64,000 bases of DNA from Pseudomonas sp. Root562 (lineage in GTDB: Bacteria; Pseudomonadota; Gammaproteobacteria; Pseudomonadales; Pseudomonadaceae), in NCBI RefSeq assembly GCF_001427125.1, contig NZ_LMGK01000024.1, forward strand, positions 14,115 through 78,114, given 5' to 3'. Below are positions 18,133 through 28,358 of the stretch, piece after piece. Made by a program: the position numbers and the translations under genes. How positions within the stretch are numbered: position 1 is the stretch's first letter; the number at the start of each line of letters is the position of its first letter. The notes beneath the pieces were generated by a model that had not been told where the DNA came from, made no database searches, and saw nothing but the letters and a program-made list of their open reading frames with translations.

Positions 18133-19071
18133 TCAGGCCAACGCTGCACGGGCGGCAGCGAAAGCGTCTGGGGTATTGAGGTTGGAAGTCGATACGCCTT
18201 CGGCGCAGCGTTTGTTCAGGCCGGCGAGCACTTTGCCAGGACCGCACTCGACCAGATTGGTCGCACCCTTGGCTGCCAGCGCCTGGACCGACTCGACCCA
18301 GCGTACAGGCTTGTAAAGCTGTTCAAGCAGATCGCGCTTGAGGGTTTCCAGATCGGCAGGCACATCGGCACTGACGTTCTGCACCAGCGGAATTTGCGGA
18401 GCCTGCCAGTCGATCGCTGCGATCGACTCGGCAAAACGCTCAGCAGCCGGACGCATCAGCTCGCAGTGCGACGGCACGCTGACCGGCAACGGCATGGCAC
18501 GCTTGGCACCACGCGCCTTGCAACCTTCGATGGCACGCTCGACCGCGGCCTTGGCACCGGCGATCACCACCTGGCCAGGGGAGTTGAAGTTGACCGCGCT
18601 GACCACTTCACCTTGCGCCGCTTCGGCGCAGGCTGCCAGCACATCGGCGTCGTCCAGACCAAGGATCGCGGCCATGCCGCCCTGCCCGGCCGGAACGGCT
18701 TCCTGCATCAACTGACCACGACGCTCGACCAGCTTCACCGCGTCGCCGAGGCTCAGGCTGCCAGCGGCAACCAGTGCGCTGTATTCACCCAGGCTGTGAC
18801 CGGCAACATAAGCCGGGCGCGCGCCGCCTTCTGCCAGCCACAAGCGCCACAGGGCGATCGAAGCGGTCAGGATTGCCGGTTGGGTTTTATCGGTTTGATT
18901 GAGTTGCTCTTCCGGCCCTTGCTGGGTCAGTGCCCACAGGTCGTAACCCAGAGCATCGGAGGCTTCTTTGAATGTTTCGAGGACAACCGGATGTTGCGCG
19001 CCCAACTCGGCCAGCATGCCGAGGGACTGCGAACCTTGTCCCGGAAAGACGAATGCGAGGGAAGCAGACAT
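18133..19071 (-). CDS. fabD: Malonyl-CoA:ACP transacylase
   Basis: Transfers malonyl from CoA to ACP; 312 aa. FVFPGQGSQSLGM at the N-terminus, catalytic Ser93 in GHSLGEYSAL and the catalytic His in VSVPSHCELM are present. The start at 19071 is supported by AGGGG upstream and by family length; the 20-residue upstream extension is rejected. It lies 126 bp after plsX. Confidence 0.95.
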   Translation of the reverse strand: MSASLAFVFPGQGSQSLGMLAELGAQHPVVLETFKEASDALGYDLWALTQQGPEEQLNQTDKTQPAILTASIALWRLWLAEGGARPAYVAGHSLGEYSALVAAGSLSLGDAVKLVERRGQLMQEAVPAGQGGMAAILGLDDADVLAACAEAAQGEVVSAVNFNSPGQVVIAGAKAAVERAIEGCKARGAKRAMPLPVSVPSHCELMRPAAERFAESIAAIDWQAPQIPLVQNVSADVPADLETLKRDLLEQLYKPVRWVESVQALAAKGATNLVECGPGKVLAGLNKRCAEGVSTSNLNTPDAFAAARAALA

Positions 19072-19197
19072 GTAACAAGCCCCTAATGATCTTGTCGTCG
19101 GAGAATTGACGTCCCGCCATCGGGGACGCAAGAAACTGACAGTTGGATGGCCAATTGAACTGAGCGGTCACATTTAAGCATTGTCCGACGAAAACGC

Positions 19198-20208
19198 CTA
19201 AAGCAACAAATCCTCCAGACGACCGTGAATGCGTTCTGGCAGATTTTCCTGAATTTCGATCAAGGCGCGGGAAATAGCACTCTGAAAACCCTGCACCCCG
19301 GCGGAACCGTGGCTTTTAACGACAATACCCTGCAAGCCGAGAAAGCTCGCGCCGTTATGTCGCGCCGGCGCCAGGTCAGCCTGCAGACGCTTCATCAGCG
19401 GCAGCGCCAACGCACCCACCATGCGCGAAGGCAGGCTTTTCTTGAACAACGCTTCGATTCGCCCGGCGATCATGGTCGCCAGCCCCTCGCTGGACTTGAG
19501 CAGGATATTGCCGACAAACCCGTCGCACACCACCACGTCCGCCTCGCCACGGTACAAGCCGTCACCTTCGACGAAACCGATGTAGTTGATACCACGGGCA
19601 CTTTGCAACAAGGTTGCAGCCAGCTTGACCTGCTGATTGCCCTTGATGTCCTCGGTGCCGATGTTCAGCAAGGCCACCCGTGGACGAACAATACCCAAGG
19701 TTTCTGCCGCGACCGAGCCCATCACTGCAAATTGCAGCAGATGTTCGGCACTGCAATCGACATTGGCCCCCAGGTCGAGCAACTGGCAGTAACCTTTCTG
19801 CGTCGGAATCGCCGCCACCATGGCCGGGCGATCGATACCCGGCAACGTCTTGAGCACAAACCGCGACAACGCCATCAACGCGCCGGTATTGCCAGCACTG
19901 ACACACGCCTGAACCTTGCCGTCGCGCAATAACTCAAGCGCCACGCGCATCGACGAATCGGGCTTGCCACGCAGGGCCTGGGCAGGTTTCTCGTCCATGG
20001 TGATGACTTCGGACGCCGGAGCAATCGACAGGCGCGCGCGATCCACAGCCGAATGGCCAGCGATCAGTTCTTCAAGAAGGGAGGGTTGACCGACGAGGGT
20101 CAGGTGTAGCGAGGGTGTAGCAGACAGGCAAGCAAGGCTGGCCTGGACAATGCTGCGGGGACCGAAGTCCCCGCCCATTGCGTCAATCGCGATGACTTGA
20201 GCGGACAA
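19198..20208 (-). CDS. plsX: Phosphate acyltransferase PlsX
   Basis: Makes acyl-phosphate from acyl-ACP for phospholipid synthesis; 336 aa, the usual size. It begins with [12 protein letters not shown], with [31 protein letters not shown] and [15 protein letters not shown] further on. It follows rpmF by 4 bp, the conserved yceD-rpmF-plsX-fab order. Confidence 0.95.
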   Translation of the reverse strand: MSAQVIAIDAMGGDFGPRSIVQASLACLSATPSLHLTLVGQPSLLEELIAGHSAVDRARLSIAPASEVITMDEKPAQALRGKPDSSMRVALELLRDGKVQACVSAGNTGALMALSRFVLKTLPGIDRPAMVAAIPTQKGYCQLLDLGANVDCSAEHLLQFAVMGSVAAETLGIVRPRVALLNIGTEDIKGNQQVKLAATLLQSARGINYIGFVEGDGLYRGEADVVVCDGFVGNILLKSSEGLATMIAGRIEALFKKSLPSRMVGALALPLMKRLQADLAPARHNGASFLGLQGIVVKSHGSAGVQGFQSAISRALIEIQENLPERIHGRLEDLLL

Positions 20209-20212
20209 GTGA

Positions 20213-20395
20213 TTACTCGTCAGCGCCCTTGTCGATCACTTTACGGCCACGGTATACGCCTTCTGGCGATACGTGGTGACGCAGGTGAACTTCACCGGTG
20301 GTTTTTTCTACAGACAGGGTGCTAGCCTCGAGAGCGTCGTGCGAACGGCGCATGTCACGGGCAGAGCGGGATTTTTTGTTCTGCTGAACAGCCAT
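20213..20395 (-). CDS. rpmF: 50S ribosomal protein L32
   Basis: Basic ribosomal protein of 60 aa beginning [20 protein letters not shown]. It lacks the CxxC zinc motifs found in some L32 proteins, as normal for gamma-proteobacteria. It lies 13 bp after yceD and 4 bp before plsX, coupling ribosome and lipid synthesis. Confidence 0.97.
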
Positions 20396-20408
20396 AATTG
20401 ATTAACTC

Positions 20409-20936
20409 CTAAACGTTTGGGTCACGCTTTAACTGCGCCAATACACTGAACGGGTTGGACCGCGTTACCTCGTCCTCGCTCGGTTCGGGCTCATCTGCTC
20501 CCGCCGGCTGCTGGCATTCTTCCGGATGATGAGCAGGCACAATGGGCAAGGCGAGCAGAAGCTCCTCCTCGATCAGTGACTGCAGATCCAATGGATCTTC
20601 GCCCAGTTCCAGCACGTCATAACCTTTCGGCAACGACTGGGTATTCGCACCCTCCTTCACCACAGCATAACTGCATTCGCTATGGATCGGCAGGGTGACC
20701 AGCTCAAGACAACGCTGGCAAACCATTTTGACTTCAGTGTCGATAAAGCTGTGAATTACCACAGATTTACGTTCATCTCGTTCAAAAACGAATTTAGCCT
20801 GCACCGTACCGACATTGTCGGAAAGCGGGTCGCAGAGTCTCTCCAAATCGGCCAGCAGCATTTCACCTTGAAGGGTGGTGCCACGGTCAGCCAATTTGCG
20901 CGGGTCAACGTGAGGTGGAATCGGGTCATTCAACAT
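20409..20936 (-). CDS. yceD: YceD-family (DUF177) protein, 23S rRNA accumulation protein
   Basis: 175 aa, acidic. The DUF177 core has VCQRCLEL (CxxC-like), followed by LGEDPLDLQSLIEEELLLALPIVP, and a C-terminal NPFSVLAQLKRD. Members are needed for 23S rRNA accumulation in E. coli and plants. ATG 20936 is taken from family N-termini (MLNDPIPPHVDPRKL), although its ribosome site is weak; an ATG eight codons upstream is the alternative. It is divergent from maf. Confidence 0.85.
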   Translation of the reverse strand: MLNDPIPPHVDPRKLADRGTTLQGEMLLADLERLCDPLSDNVGTVQAKFVFERDERKSVVIHSFIDTEVKMVCQRCLELVTLPIHSECSYAVVKEGANTQSLPKGYDVLELGEDPLDLQSLIEEELLLALPIVPAHHPEECQQPAGADEPEPSEDEVTRSNPFSVLAQLKRDPNV

Positions 20937-21041
20937 AGGCGCAGCATTATAGGGATGCACCCGCCCATGTCAAAGGAAATTCAGCCCTGTCCGTCACTTG
21001 GAAGCCTCGCTAGAATTCGCACCTGCCATTTGGAGTTGCGC

Positions 21042-21620
21042 ATGCTGCCTTTATTACTTGCTTCCAGCTCGGTCTATCGCCGGGATTTGCTGGCCCGCCT
21101 GCGGCTGCCGTTCACTTGCAGCTCTCCGGACATTGATGAAAGCCATCGCCCCGGCGAGCCTGCCATTGATCTGGTAAAACGTCTCGCCGAGCACAAAGCC
21201 CGCGCACTGGCGCACAGCCATGCCGCTCATCTGATCATCGGTTCCGACCAGGTCGCCGTACTCGGCGACAAGATTATCGGCAAACCCCACACCTTCGAAA
21301 AGGCCCGCGAACAGCTGCTGGCCTCAAGCGGTGCCAGCGTGACCTTCCTGACTGGACTGGCGCTGCTCAACAGCGAGACCGGCCACTGCCAGGTCGACTG
21401 CGTGCCGTTCACCGTACACATGCGCACACTCGAGGCAGCGCGCATCGAACGCTACCTGCACGCCGAGCAGCCCTACGATTGCGCGGGCAGCTTCAAGGCC
21501 GAAGGCCTGGGTGTGAGCCTGTTTCAAAGCACCGAAGGTCCTGACGCCACCAGCCTTGTCGGCCTGCCGCTGATCCGCCTGATCGACATGCTGCTGGCCG
21601 AGGGCGTGCAAATCCCCTGA
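21042..21620 (+). CDS. Maf-family nucleotide pyrophosphatase (YceF type, 7-methyl-GTP)
   Basis: House-cleaning pyrophosphatase of 192 aa. LLLASSSVYRRDLLARL at the N-terminus, IIGSDQVAVLG with the catalytic Asp, and KPHTFEKAREQL are Maf features. Position next to yceD-rpmF and the sequence suggest the YceF subgroup, which removes 7-methyl-GTP. The ATG at 21042 follows TGGAG. It is divergent from yceD with about 105 bp between starts. The longer open frame upstream is antisense to yceD and is not coding. Confidence 0.87.
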   Translation: MLPLLLASSSVYRRDLLARLRLPFTCSSPDIDESHRPGEPAIDLVKRLAEHKARALAHSHAAHLIIGSDQVAVLGDKIIGKPHTFEKAREQLLASSGASVTFLTGLALLNSETGHCQVDCVPFTVHMRTLEAARIERYLHAEQPYDCAGSFKAEGLGVSLFQSTEGPDATSLVGLPLIRLIDMLLAEGVQIP

Positions 21621-21627
21621 GGCATCC

Positions 21628-21700
21628 TGTGGCGAGGGAGCTTGTCGGATCGCTTTTGGGGCCGCTTCGCGCCCCTGCGGGAGCAAGCTCCCTCGCCACG
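21628..21700. repeat. REP element (GAGGGAGCTTG family)
   Basis: An inverted pair, TGTGGCGAGGGAGCTTG and GGGAGCAAGCTCCCTCGCCAC, between the convergent maf and sppA genes. Confidence 0.8.
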
Positions 21701-21770
21701 GGCACAATGTTCACCCTCAAGTGAACAGCATTACGCAAATGTGGGGCCGGTTTTCTTGATTGTGTCGAAA

Positions 21771-22760
21771 TCAGCGCAACGACGGACCGTTGAACCCCAT
21801 CCACATCGCCAAATGCTCAGCCACGCTGGCACCAAGCTTTTTCGAGAAGCGGTCGAATGGCGATTCCTGAACGGTGAAGTCGACCAGTTCTTTTTCCCCG
21901 ATTACATCACGCGCAACCGAACTGGCATTGCCCAGGCCATCCACCAGCCCCAGCGGCAAAGCCTGCTCGCCAGACCATACGAGGCCGGAAAACAGCTCCG
22001 GATGCTCTTTGTCCTTCAGGCGATCGCCCCGACCCTGCTTGACGCTGTTGATGAACTGCTTGTGCGTGGTGTCGAGCACGCCTTGCCAGAACGCTGTTTC
22101 TTCAGGCTTTTGCGGCTGGAACGGATCAAGAAAGGACTTGTGCTCGCCCGAGGTGTAGGTGCGACGCTCGACACCCAGCTTTTCCATGGTGCCGACGAAA
22201 CCGTACCCGGCCGCCGTCACACCGATGGAACCCACCAGACTCGCCTTGTCGGCGTAGATCTGATCGGCAGCACTGGCGATGTAGTAGGCACCGGAAGCAC
22301 CCAGATCGGAAATCACTGCGTAGAGCTTGGTATCAGGGTGCAGACCACGCAAACGACGGATCTCGTCATAGACGTAGCCTGACTGCACCGGACTGCCACC
22401 CGGGCTGTTGATGCGCAGGATGACACCTTTGACCTTCTTGTCCTCAAAGGCCGCACGCAGACTGCCAACGATATTGTCGGCGCTGGCCGGCTCCTTGTCG
22501 GCGATCATGCCATTGATGTCGATCAGCGCGGTGTAGTTGCCGCTGCGGGTAGCGGCTTTTTCCATGTCCATCAGCGGCGAGAACAACAACAGCGCGCCAA
22601 ACAGGTACACAAAGGTCAACAGCTTGAAGAAAATCCCCCAACGCCGGGAACGGCGCTGCTCCTGAACGCCCGCCAGCAAGGTTTTTTCCAACAGCTTCCA
22701 GCTCTTCTCGTCACCGCTCTCTGCGCTCGCCTTGGCGGGTGCTTTCCATTCGTCGGTCAT
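21771..22760 (-). CDS. sppA: Signal peptide peptidase SppA (S49 peptidase, short form)
   Basis: Membrane-anchored serine protease of 329 aa that degrades cleaved signal peptides. A cytoplasmic N-terminus is followed by one membrane helix (about residues 40-62). The protease domain has LRINSPGGSPVQSG, the nucleophile Ser in DLGASGAYYIAS, SLVGSIGV and the probable general-base Lys in SGEHKSFLDPF. It is half the length of E. coli SppA, like the single-domain SppA of Bacillus. It starts 24 bp after the HAD phosphatase gene. Confidence 0.9.
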   Translation of the reverse strand: MTDEWKAPAKASAESGDEKSWKLLEKTLLAGVQEQRRSRRWGIFFKLLTFVYLFGALLLFSPLMDMEKAATRSGNYTALIDINGMIADKEPASADNIVGSLRAAFEDKKVKGVILRINSPGGSPVQSGYVYDEIRRLRGLHPDTKLYAVISDLGASGAYYIASAADQIYADKASLVGSIGVTAAGYGFVGTMEKLGVERRTYTSGEHKSFLDPFQPQKPEETAFWQGVLDTTHKQFINSVKQGRGDRLKDKEHPELFSGLVWSGEQALPLGLVDGLGNASSVARDVIGEKELVDFTVQESPFDRFSKKLGASVAEHLAMWMGFNGPSLR

Positions 22761-22784
22761 GACATCTACCCCAGCAAAAACGTA

Positions 22785-23447
22785 TTAAGCCGGCTGACTC
22801 AGCCAGGCATGCAATTCTGAAAAGTGATCGATGGCCAAGCGAGGCTCGAACAGCTTCAACGACTCGATCGATTGGGCGCCATAGCTGACCGCGACCGAAT
22901 CCATGCCGGCGTTGCGCGCCATCTGCAAATCGAAGGATGAGTCGCCGACCATCAGCGCCTGTTCCGGGCGAACCTCGCAATGCGCAAGAATCTGCTCAAG
23001 CATCAGTGGGTGAGGCTTGCTGGCGGTTTCGTCGGCGGCACGAGTGATATCGAAATAGTCAGCCCAACCGTGCGCATTCAACACCCGATCCAACCCACGC
23101 CGAGCCTTGCCCGTTGCGACTGCCAGGTGATATCCCTCGGCGCGAAACGCCTGCATCGATTCAACCACCCCCTCGAACAACGGAGAAGGCACCGCCTCCG
23201 AGGCGATGTAGTGGTCGGCATAGTGCTCGCGAAAGGCGATCAGCTCGCTATCGCTGATGTCCGGATACAGCGTGCGGATCGCCTCCGGCAACCCCAGCCC
23301 GATGATGCCCTTGACGGCGAGATCATCGCGCAATTGAAAACCGGATCGCTCGGACGCCACATGCATCGCTTCGACAATCCGACCAATGGAATCAGCCAGG
23401 GTGCCATCCCAATCGAATATCAGCAGTTTGTAATCAGATGGGCGCAC
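22785..23447 (-). CDS. HAD-superfamily phosphatase (Gph-like)
   Basis: Hydrolase of 220 aa with HAD motifs: [10 protein letters not shown] (nucleophile Asp12, acid Asp14), the Thr motif in [11 protein letters not shown], the Lys in SKPHPLML, and [15 protein letters not shown] helical cap follows motif I, as in phosphoglycolate phosphatases. Substrate is not defined by sequence. The start overlaps rluC by 14 bases, so the two are coupled. Confidence 0.85.
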   Translation of the reverse strand: MRPSDYKLLIFDWDGTLADSIGRIVEAMHVASERSGFQLRDDLAVKGIIGLGLPEAIRTLYPDISDSELIAFREHYADHYIASEAVPSPLFEGVVESMQAFRAEGYHLAVATGKARRGLDRVLNAHGWADYFDITRAADETASKPHPLMLEQILAHCEVRPEQALMVGDSSFDLQMARNAGMDSVAVSYGAQSIESLKLFEPRLAIDHFSELHAWLSQPA

Positions 23448-24396
23448 TCAATCGCTCCACAGTCTTGGCCCACATTTCGTCGACCGGCGCCTGCAACTTG
23501 AGTTCACCGCCATCGGGCAGCGGCACGGTCAGCATGTAGGCGTGCAGGAACAGCCGCTTGCCGCCCAGATCACGGATTTCCTTGCTGAAATCGTCATCAC
23601 CGTACTTGCTGTCGCCGGCAATACAGTGCCCGGCGTGCAAGGTATGGACGCGGATCTGGTGGGTACGGCCGGTAATAGGCTTGGCTTCGATCAGGGTGGC
23701 AAAGTCGCCAAAGCGACGCAGGACCTTGAACACGGTCACGGACTCTTTGCCCTCTTCCTCGTCCACCTCGACCATTCGCTCGCCGGAGCGCAGGTTGCTC
23801 TTGCCGAGCGACGCCCGGACCTGCTTGATCGAGGACGCCCAGTTACCGCGAACCAGCGCCATGTAGCGCTTGTCGACGCCATCGCCGCGCAGTGCCGTAT
23901 GCAAGTGACGCAACATGCTGCGCTTCTTGGCGATCATCAGCAGGCCGGAAGTGTCGCGGTCCAGACGGTGAACCAGTTCCAGCTCCTTGCAATCGGGACG
24001 CAACTGACGAAAGGCTTCGATCACCCCGTAATTCAAGCCACTGCCGCCGTGAACCGCAATGCCGCAAGGCTTGTTGATCACGAGCAGCGCCTTGTCTTCG
24101 TAGACAATCGAGGCCTCGAGTCGCTGCAGCAGGCCTTGTGCCAGCGGCACGGGTTCGTCGCGCTCAGGCACGCGAACCGGCGGCACGCGCACGATATCGC
24201 CCGCCTGCAGCTTGTATTCGGGCTTGATCCGACCTTTGTTCACCCGCACTTCGCCTTTGCGCAAAATGCGATAAATCAAGGTCTTGGGCACGCCTTTGAG
24301 CCGAGCGAGAAGGAAGTTATCAATACGTTGGCCGGCATATTCCGGCGAGACCTCAAGCAGTTGTACGCCTGGGGTCGAAGGGGCAGTAGTCGTCAT
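23434..24396 (-). CDS. rluC: 23S rRNA pseudouridine(955/2504/2580) synthase RluC
   Basis: 320 aa. An N-terminal S4 RNA-binding domain ([20 protein letters not shown], about residues 18-75) precedes the RluA-family catalytic domain. The catalytic Asp is in [15 protein letters not shown], and GRTHQIRVH follows. It diverges from rne, as in E. coli and P. aeruginosa. No ribosome site was checked beyond the normal length. Confidence 0.92.
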   Translation of the reverse strand: MTTTAPSTPGVQLLEVSPEYAGQRIDNFLLARLKGVPKTLIYRILRKGEVRVNKGRIKPEYKLQAGDIVRVPPVRVPERDEPVPLAQGLLQRLEASIVYEDKALLVINKPCGIAVHGGSGLNYGVIEAFRQLRPDCKELELVHRLDRDTSGLLMIAKKRSMLRHLHTALRGDGVDKRYMALVRGNWASSIKQVRASLGKSNLRSGERMVEVDEEEGKESVTVFKVLRRFGDFATLIEAKPITGRTHQIRVHTLHAGHCIAGDSKYGDDDFSKEIRDLGGKRLFLHAYMLTVPLPDGGELKLQAPVDEMWAKTVERLSAPI

Positions 24397-24425
24397 GGCG
24401 CGGATGATAACAATTTTTTATGGAA

Positions 24426-24454
24426 TTGAAGCACTTAATCATTGCTGCTATAGT
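24426..24454 (+). promoter_or_regulatory. rne promoter
   Basis: TTGAAG (24426-24431), a 17-bp spacer and TATAGT (24449-24454). Transcription would start near 24461 and leave a leader of about 636 nt before rne. It is the only clear sigma-70 match found in the rluC-rne gap. Confidence 0.65.
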
Positions 24455-24460
24455 CGCGAA

Positions 24461-25096
24461 CGCCGCCAAAAGCGGCCTGGACAGCGGAGCAACGGTCAAA
24501 AACCGACCCTGACCAACGCAATTCACCAGGACGCGAGGCCGTCCTACGGGGCTTTCGCTACGTAACGGTGGAGTTTGCAGGTGTAACGAGCGCAGGTGAC
24601 ATGAGGCCTGAATCACGCCGCAAAGCAGAGTTTTGACTCGTTTTGCGCGCCATATTCACGGCCAGTTCACAAAGTGCAGTCAGCTGCGAATGACCCCGAG
24701 CGAACGCTTCGGAAACATTGCCTAAATTAGCCATGATGCGTGACCTCCCCTTTCGGAGCTCACGGTAAATGCCAACCCGCTGCGGATTCTGCGCGCGGCA
24801 GCACCCGAATTATCAGGGATACGTGTAGGGTGGAGATGCACAACCGCTGGACTGTGTAGCAATAGGCTTTATCAAGACGCTTCATCTCGTCCACAGCCGC
24901 CGGTTGATTCCTCCTCCTGACTGAGTGCTTAAGTAGCCACAGCAAGCAGGACGCGTACGTCGCGATGCAGGCCCACATTGGCCGGACATCGCTGGACACG
25001 GGAATGGCCAACCACTCCCGACGCACCTGACACCGACCGTGAGAAGTCGTGTGTGCCGAACGCCGTTTCCGGCAGCCCGGAAACCGACGGTACTAC
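24461..25096 (+). promoter_or_regulatory. rne: Long 5' leader of rne
   Basis: About 636 nt without a supported gene, lying between the rne promoter and ATG. It contains several hairpins. The last is a perfect stem, GTTTCCGG (25065-25072) and CCGGAAAC (25077-25084), 12 nt before the start codon, where a good Shine-Dalgarno is missing. In E. coli RNase E represses itself by cutting a 360-nt leader. A similar role is inferred here; the sequence does not look like the enterobacterial rne leader. Confidence 0.65.
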
Positions 25097-28000
25097 ATGA
25101 AAAGAATGCTGATTAACGCAACTCAACCTGAAGAGTTGCGTGTTGCACTGGTAGATGGCCAACGCCTCTACGACCTGGACATCGAATCCGGTGCACGCGA
25201 GCAGAAGAAGGCCAACATCTATAAAGGCCGGATTACTCGCATCGAACCAAGCCTTGAGGCTGCCTTTGTCGATTTCGGCTCCGAGCGCCACGGCTTCCTG
25301 CCCCTCAAAGAAATCTCCCGCGAATACTTCAAGAAAGCCCCGGAAGGTCGCGTCAATATCAAGGACGTCCTGAGCGAAGGCCAGGAAGTCATCGTTCAGG
25401 TCGAAAAAGAAGAACGTGGCAACAAGGGCGCCGCCCTGACCACCTTCATCAGCCTGGCCGGTCGTTACCTGGTGCTGATGCCGAACAACCCGCGTGCCGG
25501 CGGCATCTCCCGTCGCATCGAAGGCGAAGAGCGCAACGAACTGCGTGAAGCGCTGAACGGCCTGGTTGCACCGGCCGACATGGGCCTGATCGTGCGCACT
25601 GCCGGCCTGGGCCGCAGCAGCGAAGAAATGCAGTGGGACCTCGATTACCTGCTGCAACTGTGGACCGCCATCAAAGAAGCCTCGCTGGACCGCGCCGCGC
25701 CGTTCCTGATCTACCAGGAAAGCAACGTGATCATCCGCGCCATCCGCGATTACCTGCGCCAGGACATCGGCGAAGTGCTGATCGACAGCGTTGAAGCCCA
25801 GGACGAAGCCCTGACCTTCATCCGCCAGGTGATGCCGCAGTACGCCAGCAAGATCAAGCTGTACGAAGACAGCGTTCCGCTGTTCAACCGCTTCCAGATC
25901 GAAAGCCAGATCGAAACCGCCTTCCAGCGCGTTGTCGAACTGCCTTCCGGCGGCTCCATCGTCATCGATCCGACCGAAGCCCTGGTGTCCATCGACATCA
26001 ACTCGGCGCGCGCCACCAAAGGCAGCGACATCGAAGAAACCGCCCTGCAGACCAACCTCGAAGCCGCCGAAGAAATCGCCCGTCAGTTGCGCCTGCGCGA
26101 CATCGGCGGCCTGATTGTCATCGACTTCATCGACATGACCCCTGCCAAGAACCAGCGCGCCGTGGAAGAGAAAGTCCGCGAATGCCTGGAAGCCGACCGC
26201 GCTCGCGTGCAAGTCGGTCGCATCTCGCGCTTCGGTTTGCTGGAAATGTCCCGTCAGCGCCTGCGTCCATCCCTGGGCGAAAGCAGCGGCATCGTCTGCC
26301 CGCGTTGCAACGGCACCGGCATCATCCGTGACGTTGAATCGCTGTCCCTGGCGATCCTGCGCCTGATCGAAGAAGAAGCCCTGAAAGACCGCACCGCCGA
26401 AGTTCGCGCACAAGTGCCGATCCCGGTGGCCGCGTTCCTGCTCAACGAAAAACGCAACTCGATCACCAAGATCGAACTGCGCACCCGCGCCCGCATCGTC
26501 ATTCTGCCGAACGATCACCTCGAGACGCCGCACTTCGAAGTGCAACGCCTGCGTGATGACAGCCCGGAAGCCGCGACCAACCAGTCCAGCTACGAAATCG
26601 CCGCTGCCGCTGCCGAAATCGAAGAAGTCCAGCCAGCCGCTGCGACCCGCACCCTGGTTCGCCAGGAAGCCGCGGTCAAGACCGCTCCGGCCCGCGCCAA
26701 TGCTCCGGTTCCGACCGAAGTGGTCGCAGCACCTGTTGCCGCCCCTGCCGCCGCGCCAGAGCCAAGCCTGTTCAAGGGCCTGGTGAAGTCGCTGGTCAGC
26801 CTGTTCGCCACCAAGGAAGAGCCAGTGGCTCCCGTTGTGGTCGAGAAGCCGGCTACCGAGCGTCCTGCTCGCAACGAAGAGCGTCGCAACGGTCGCCAAC
26901 AGAGCCGCAACCGTAACGGTCGCCGCGATGAAGAACGCAAGCCGCGCGAGGAACGTGCACCGCGTGAAGAACGCGCACCACGTGAACCACGCGAAGAGCG
27001 TCAACCACGCGAAGCCCGGGAAGAGACTCCAGCCGTAGCCCGCGAAGAACGCGCTCCACGCGCTCCGCGTGAAGAACGTGCACCACGCGCTCCACGTGAA
27101 GATCGCAAGCCACGTGGCGAGCGTGAAGAACGCGTACGTGAACTGCGTGAGCCACTGGATGCTGCCCCGGCCGCTGCTGCGAGCGTGGAAGAACGTCCGG
27201 CCCGCCAGCCACGCGAAGAACGCGCTCCACGCCCACCGCGTGAAGAACGTCAGCCGCGTGCCGAGCAAGCCGCTGCCGCTGTAGCCGAAGAAGAACTGCC
27301 AACCAACGAAGAGCAACTGCAGGAAGATGGTCAGGAAGGCGCCGAAGGCGATCGTCCACGCCGCCGCTCCCGTGGTCAGCGTCGCCGCAGCAACCGTCGC
27401 GAGCGTCAGCGTGATGCCAACGGCAACGTGATCGAAGGTTCGGAAGAGTCCGAAGCTGGCGACAACGCTGAAGCGCCAAGCACTGCCGATCTGGCCGCCG
27501 GCCTGGCTGTTACCGCAGCCGTTGCCAGCAGCGTGATCAGCGCTCCGGCCGAAGCACAAGCTCACGAGCAAGCCGAACGCGCCACTGCCGCCACCCTGGA
27601 GACTGCTCCAGTTGAAGCGCCAGTCGTTGAAGCGACCACGCCGGTAGAAGTAACCGCTTCGCCGGAAATCGAAGTGGCCCAGGCACCAGAAGCACAACCT
27701 GTGGTTGAAGCGCCTGCTGAACCAGCCGCGGTTGCCGAGGCGCCTGCGGTGGTTGCAGAACCGGTTGTTGAAACCGTGACTGAAACCGTTCGTGAAGTCC
27801 GCGAAGAGCAAACTGCGTTCAACTGGGTCGCCGAGCCAGCCGTTGCCGAAACTCCAGCACCGGCTGCCGAAGCTGAAGTGCCTGCAGCGTCGGTTTCCGA
27901 ACCGGTCGTTGCCGCTGCCGAGCCAGCCCCGGTTGTAGAAGCACCGGTCGTCGCCGAAGCGCCAGCACCTGTCGTTGAAGCGGCTCCGGTCAGCGCCCTG

Positions 28001-28291
28001 ACGCCAAGCGGCCGTGCGCCGAACGACCCGCGTGAAGTGCGTCGTCGCAAGCGTGAAGAAGAGCGCCTGCAGAAGGAAGCCGAACTGGCTGCCGCTGCTG
28101 CTCAGACTGAAGCTGCTGTCGCGGCACCGGTTGCTGCCGAAGTGGTCGAGGCAGCACCTGCCCCGGCTGCCGAAGTCGCCGCCGAGCAGGTTGAGTCGGT
28201 GATCGAGGAAGCACCGCGCTCCGTACAGGAAGCGGTAGAGCAACACGAACAAGCCGAGGAAAAGGAACACGAGCCTAAACCACTCGTCTGA
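25097..28291 (+). CDS. rne: Ribonuclease E
   Basis: Endoribonuclease and degradosome scaffold, 1064 aa. An S1 domain (about residues 38-119) and DNase I-like domain are followed by the catalytic pair Asp300 and Asp343 and the zinc-link CPRC (401-404), numbered within three residues of E. coli. After about residue 520 the protein is low-complexity. An Arg/Glu block with repeated PREERAPR units (about 588-685) is followed by [18 protein letters not shown] (about 754-773) and a long Ala/Pro/Val/Glu tail. The Arg-rich parts are probable RNA-binding sites. ATG 25097 gives the family N-terminus [10 protein letters not shown]. Confidence 0.96.
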   Translation: MKRMLINATQPEELRVALVDGQRLYDLDIESGAREQKKANIYKGRITRIEPSLEAAFVDFGSERHGFLPLKEISREYFKKAPEGRVNIKDVLSEGQEVIVQVEKEERGNKGAALTTFISLAGRYLVLMPNNPRAGGISRRIEGEERNELREALNGLVAPADMGLIVRTAGLGRSSEEMQWDLDYLLQLWTAIKEASLDRAAPFLIYQESNVIIRAIRDYLRQDIGEVLIDSVEAQDEALTFIRQVMPQYASKIKLYEDSVPLFNRFQIESQIETAFQRVVELPSGGSIVIDPTEALVSIDINSARATKGSDIEETALQTNLEAAEEIARQLRLRDIGGLIVIDFIDMTPAKNQRAVEEKVRECLEADRARVQVGRISRFGLLEMSRQRLRPSLGESSGIVCPRCNGTGIIRDVESLSLAILRLIEEEALKDRTAEVRAQVPIPVAAFLLNEKRNSITKIELRTRARIVILPNDHLETPHFEVQRLRDDSPEAATNQSSYEIAAAAAEIEEVQPAAATRTLVRQEAAVKTAPARANAPVPTEVVAAPVAAPAAAPEPSLFKGLVKSLVSLFATKEEPVAPVVVEKPATERPARNEERRNGRQQSRNRNGRRDEERKPREERAPREERAPREPREERQPREAREETPAVAREERAPRAPREERAPRAPREDRKPRGEREERVRELREPLDAAPAAAASVEERPARQPREERAPRPPREERQPRAEQAAAAVAEEELPTNEEQLQEDGQEGAEGDRPRRRSRGQRRRSNRRERQRDANGNVIEGSEESEAGDNAEAPSTADLAAGLAVTAAVASSVISAPAEAQAHEQAERATAATLETAPVEAPVVEATTPVEVTASPEIEVAQAPEAQPVVEAPAEPAAVAEAPAVVAEPVVETVTETVREVREEQTAFNWVAEPAVAETPAPAAEAEVPAASVSEPVVAAAEPAPVVEAPVVAEAPAPVVEAAPVSALTPSGRAPNDPREVRRRKREEERLQKEAELAAAAAQTEAAVAAPVAAEVVEAAPAPAAEVAAEQVESVIEEAPRSVQEAVEQHEQAEEKEHEPKPLV

Positions 28292-28305
28292 TTCCGTCGG
28301 TCAGT

Positions 28306-28342
28306 AAAAAGCCCCGCCTGGCGAACCCAGGCGGGGCTTTTT
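28306..28342 (+). terminator. rne terminator
   Basis: GCCCCGCCTGG (28311-28321) pairs with CCAGGCGGGGC (28327-28337) around CGAAC. A-run before and T-run after, so it can also serve the minus-strand gene ending at 28359. Confidence 0.93.
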
Positions 28343-28358
28343 ATTGTTTGATTAAAGC

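Noticed and set aside
20682-21041. N-terminal extension of the maf frame
   Set aside because: It is antisense to yceD. The ATG at 21042 has a ribosome site and gives the family N-terminus.
24929-28270. An open frame of 1113 codons antisense to rne
   Set aside because: It mirrors rne almost end to end. Its translation is Phe/Gly/Arg-rich with no recognisable domain, as expected from the biased third positions of a GC-rich, Glu/Ala-rich gene. RNase E on the plus strand is unmistakable.
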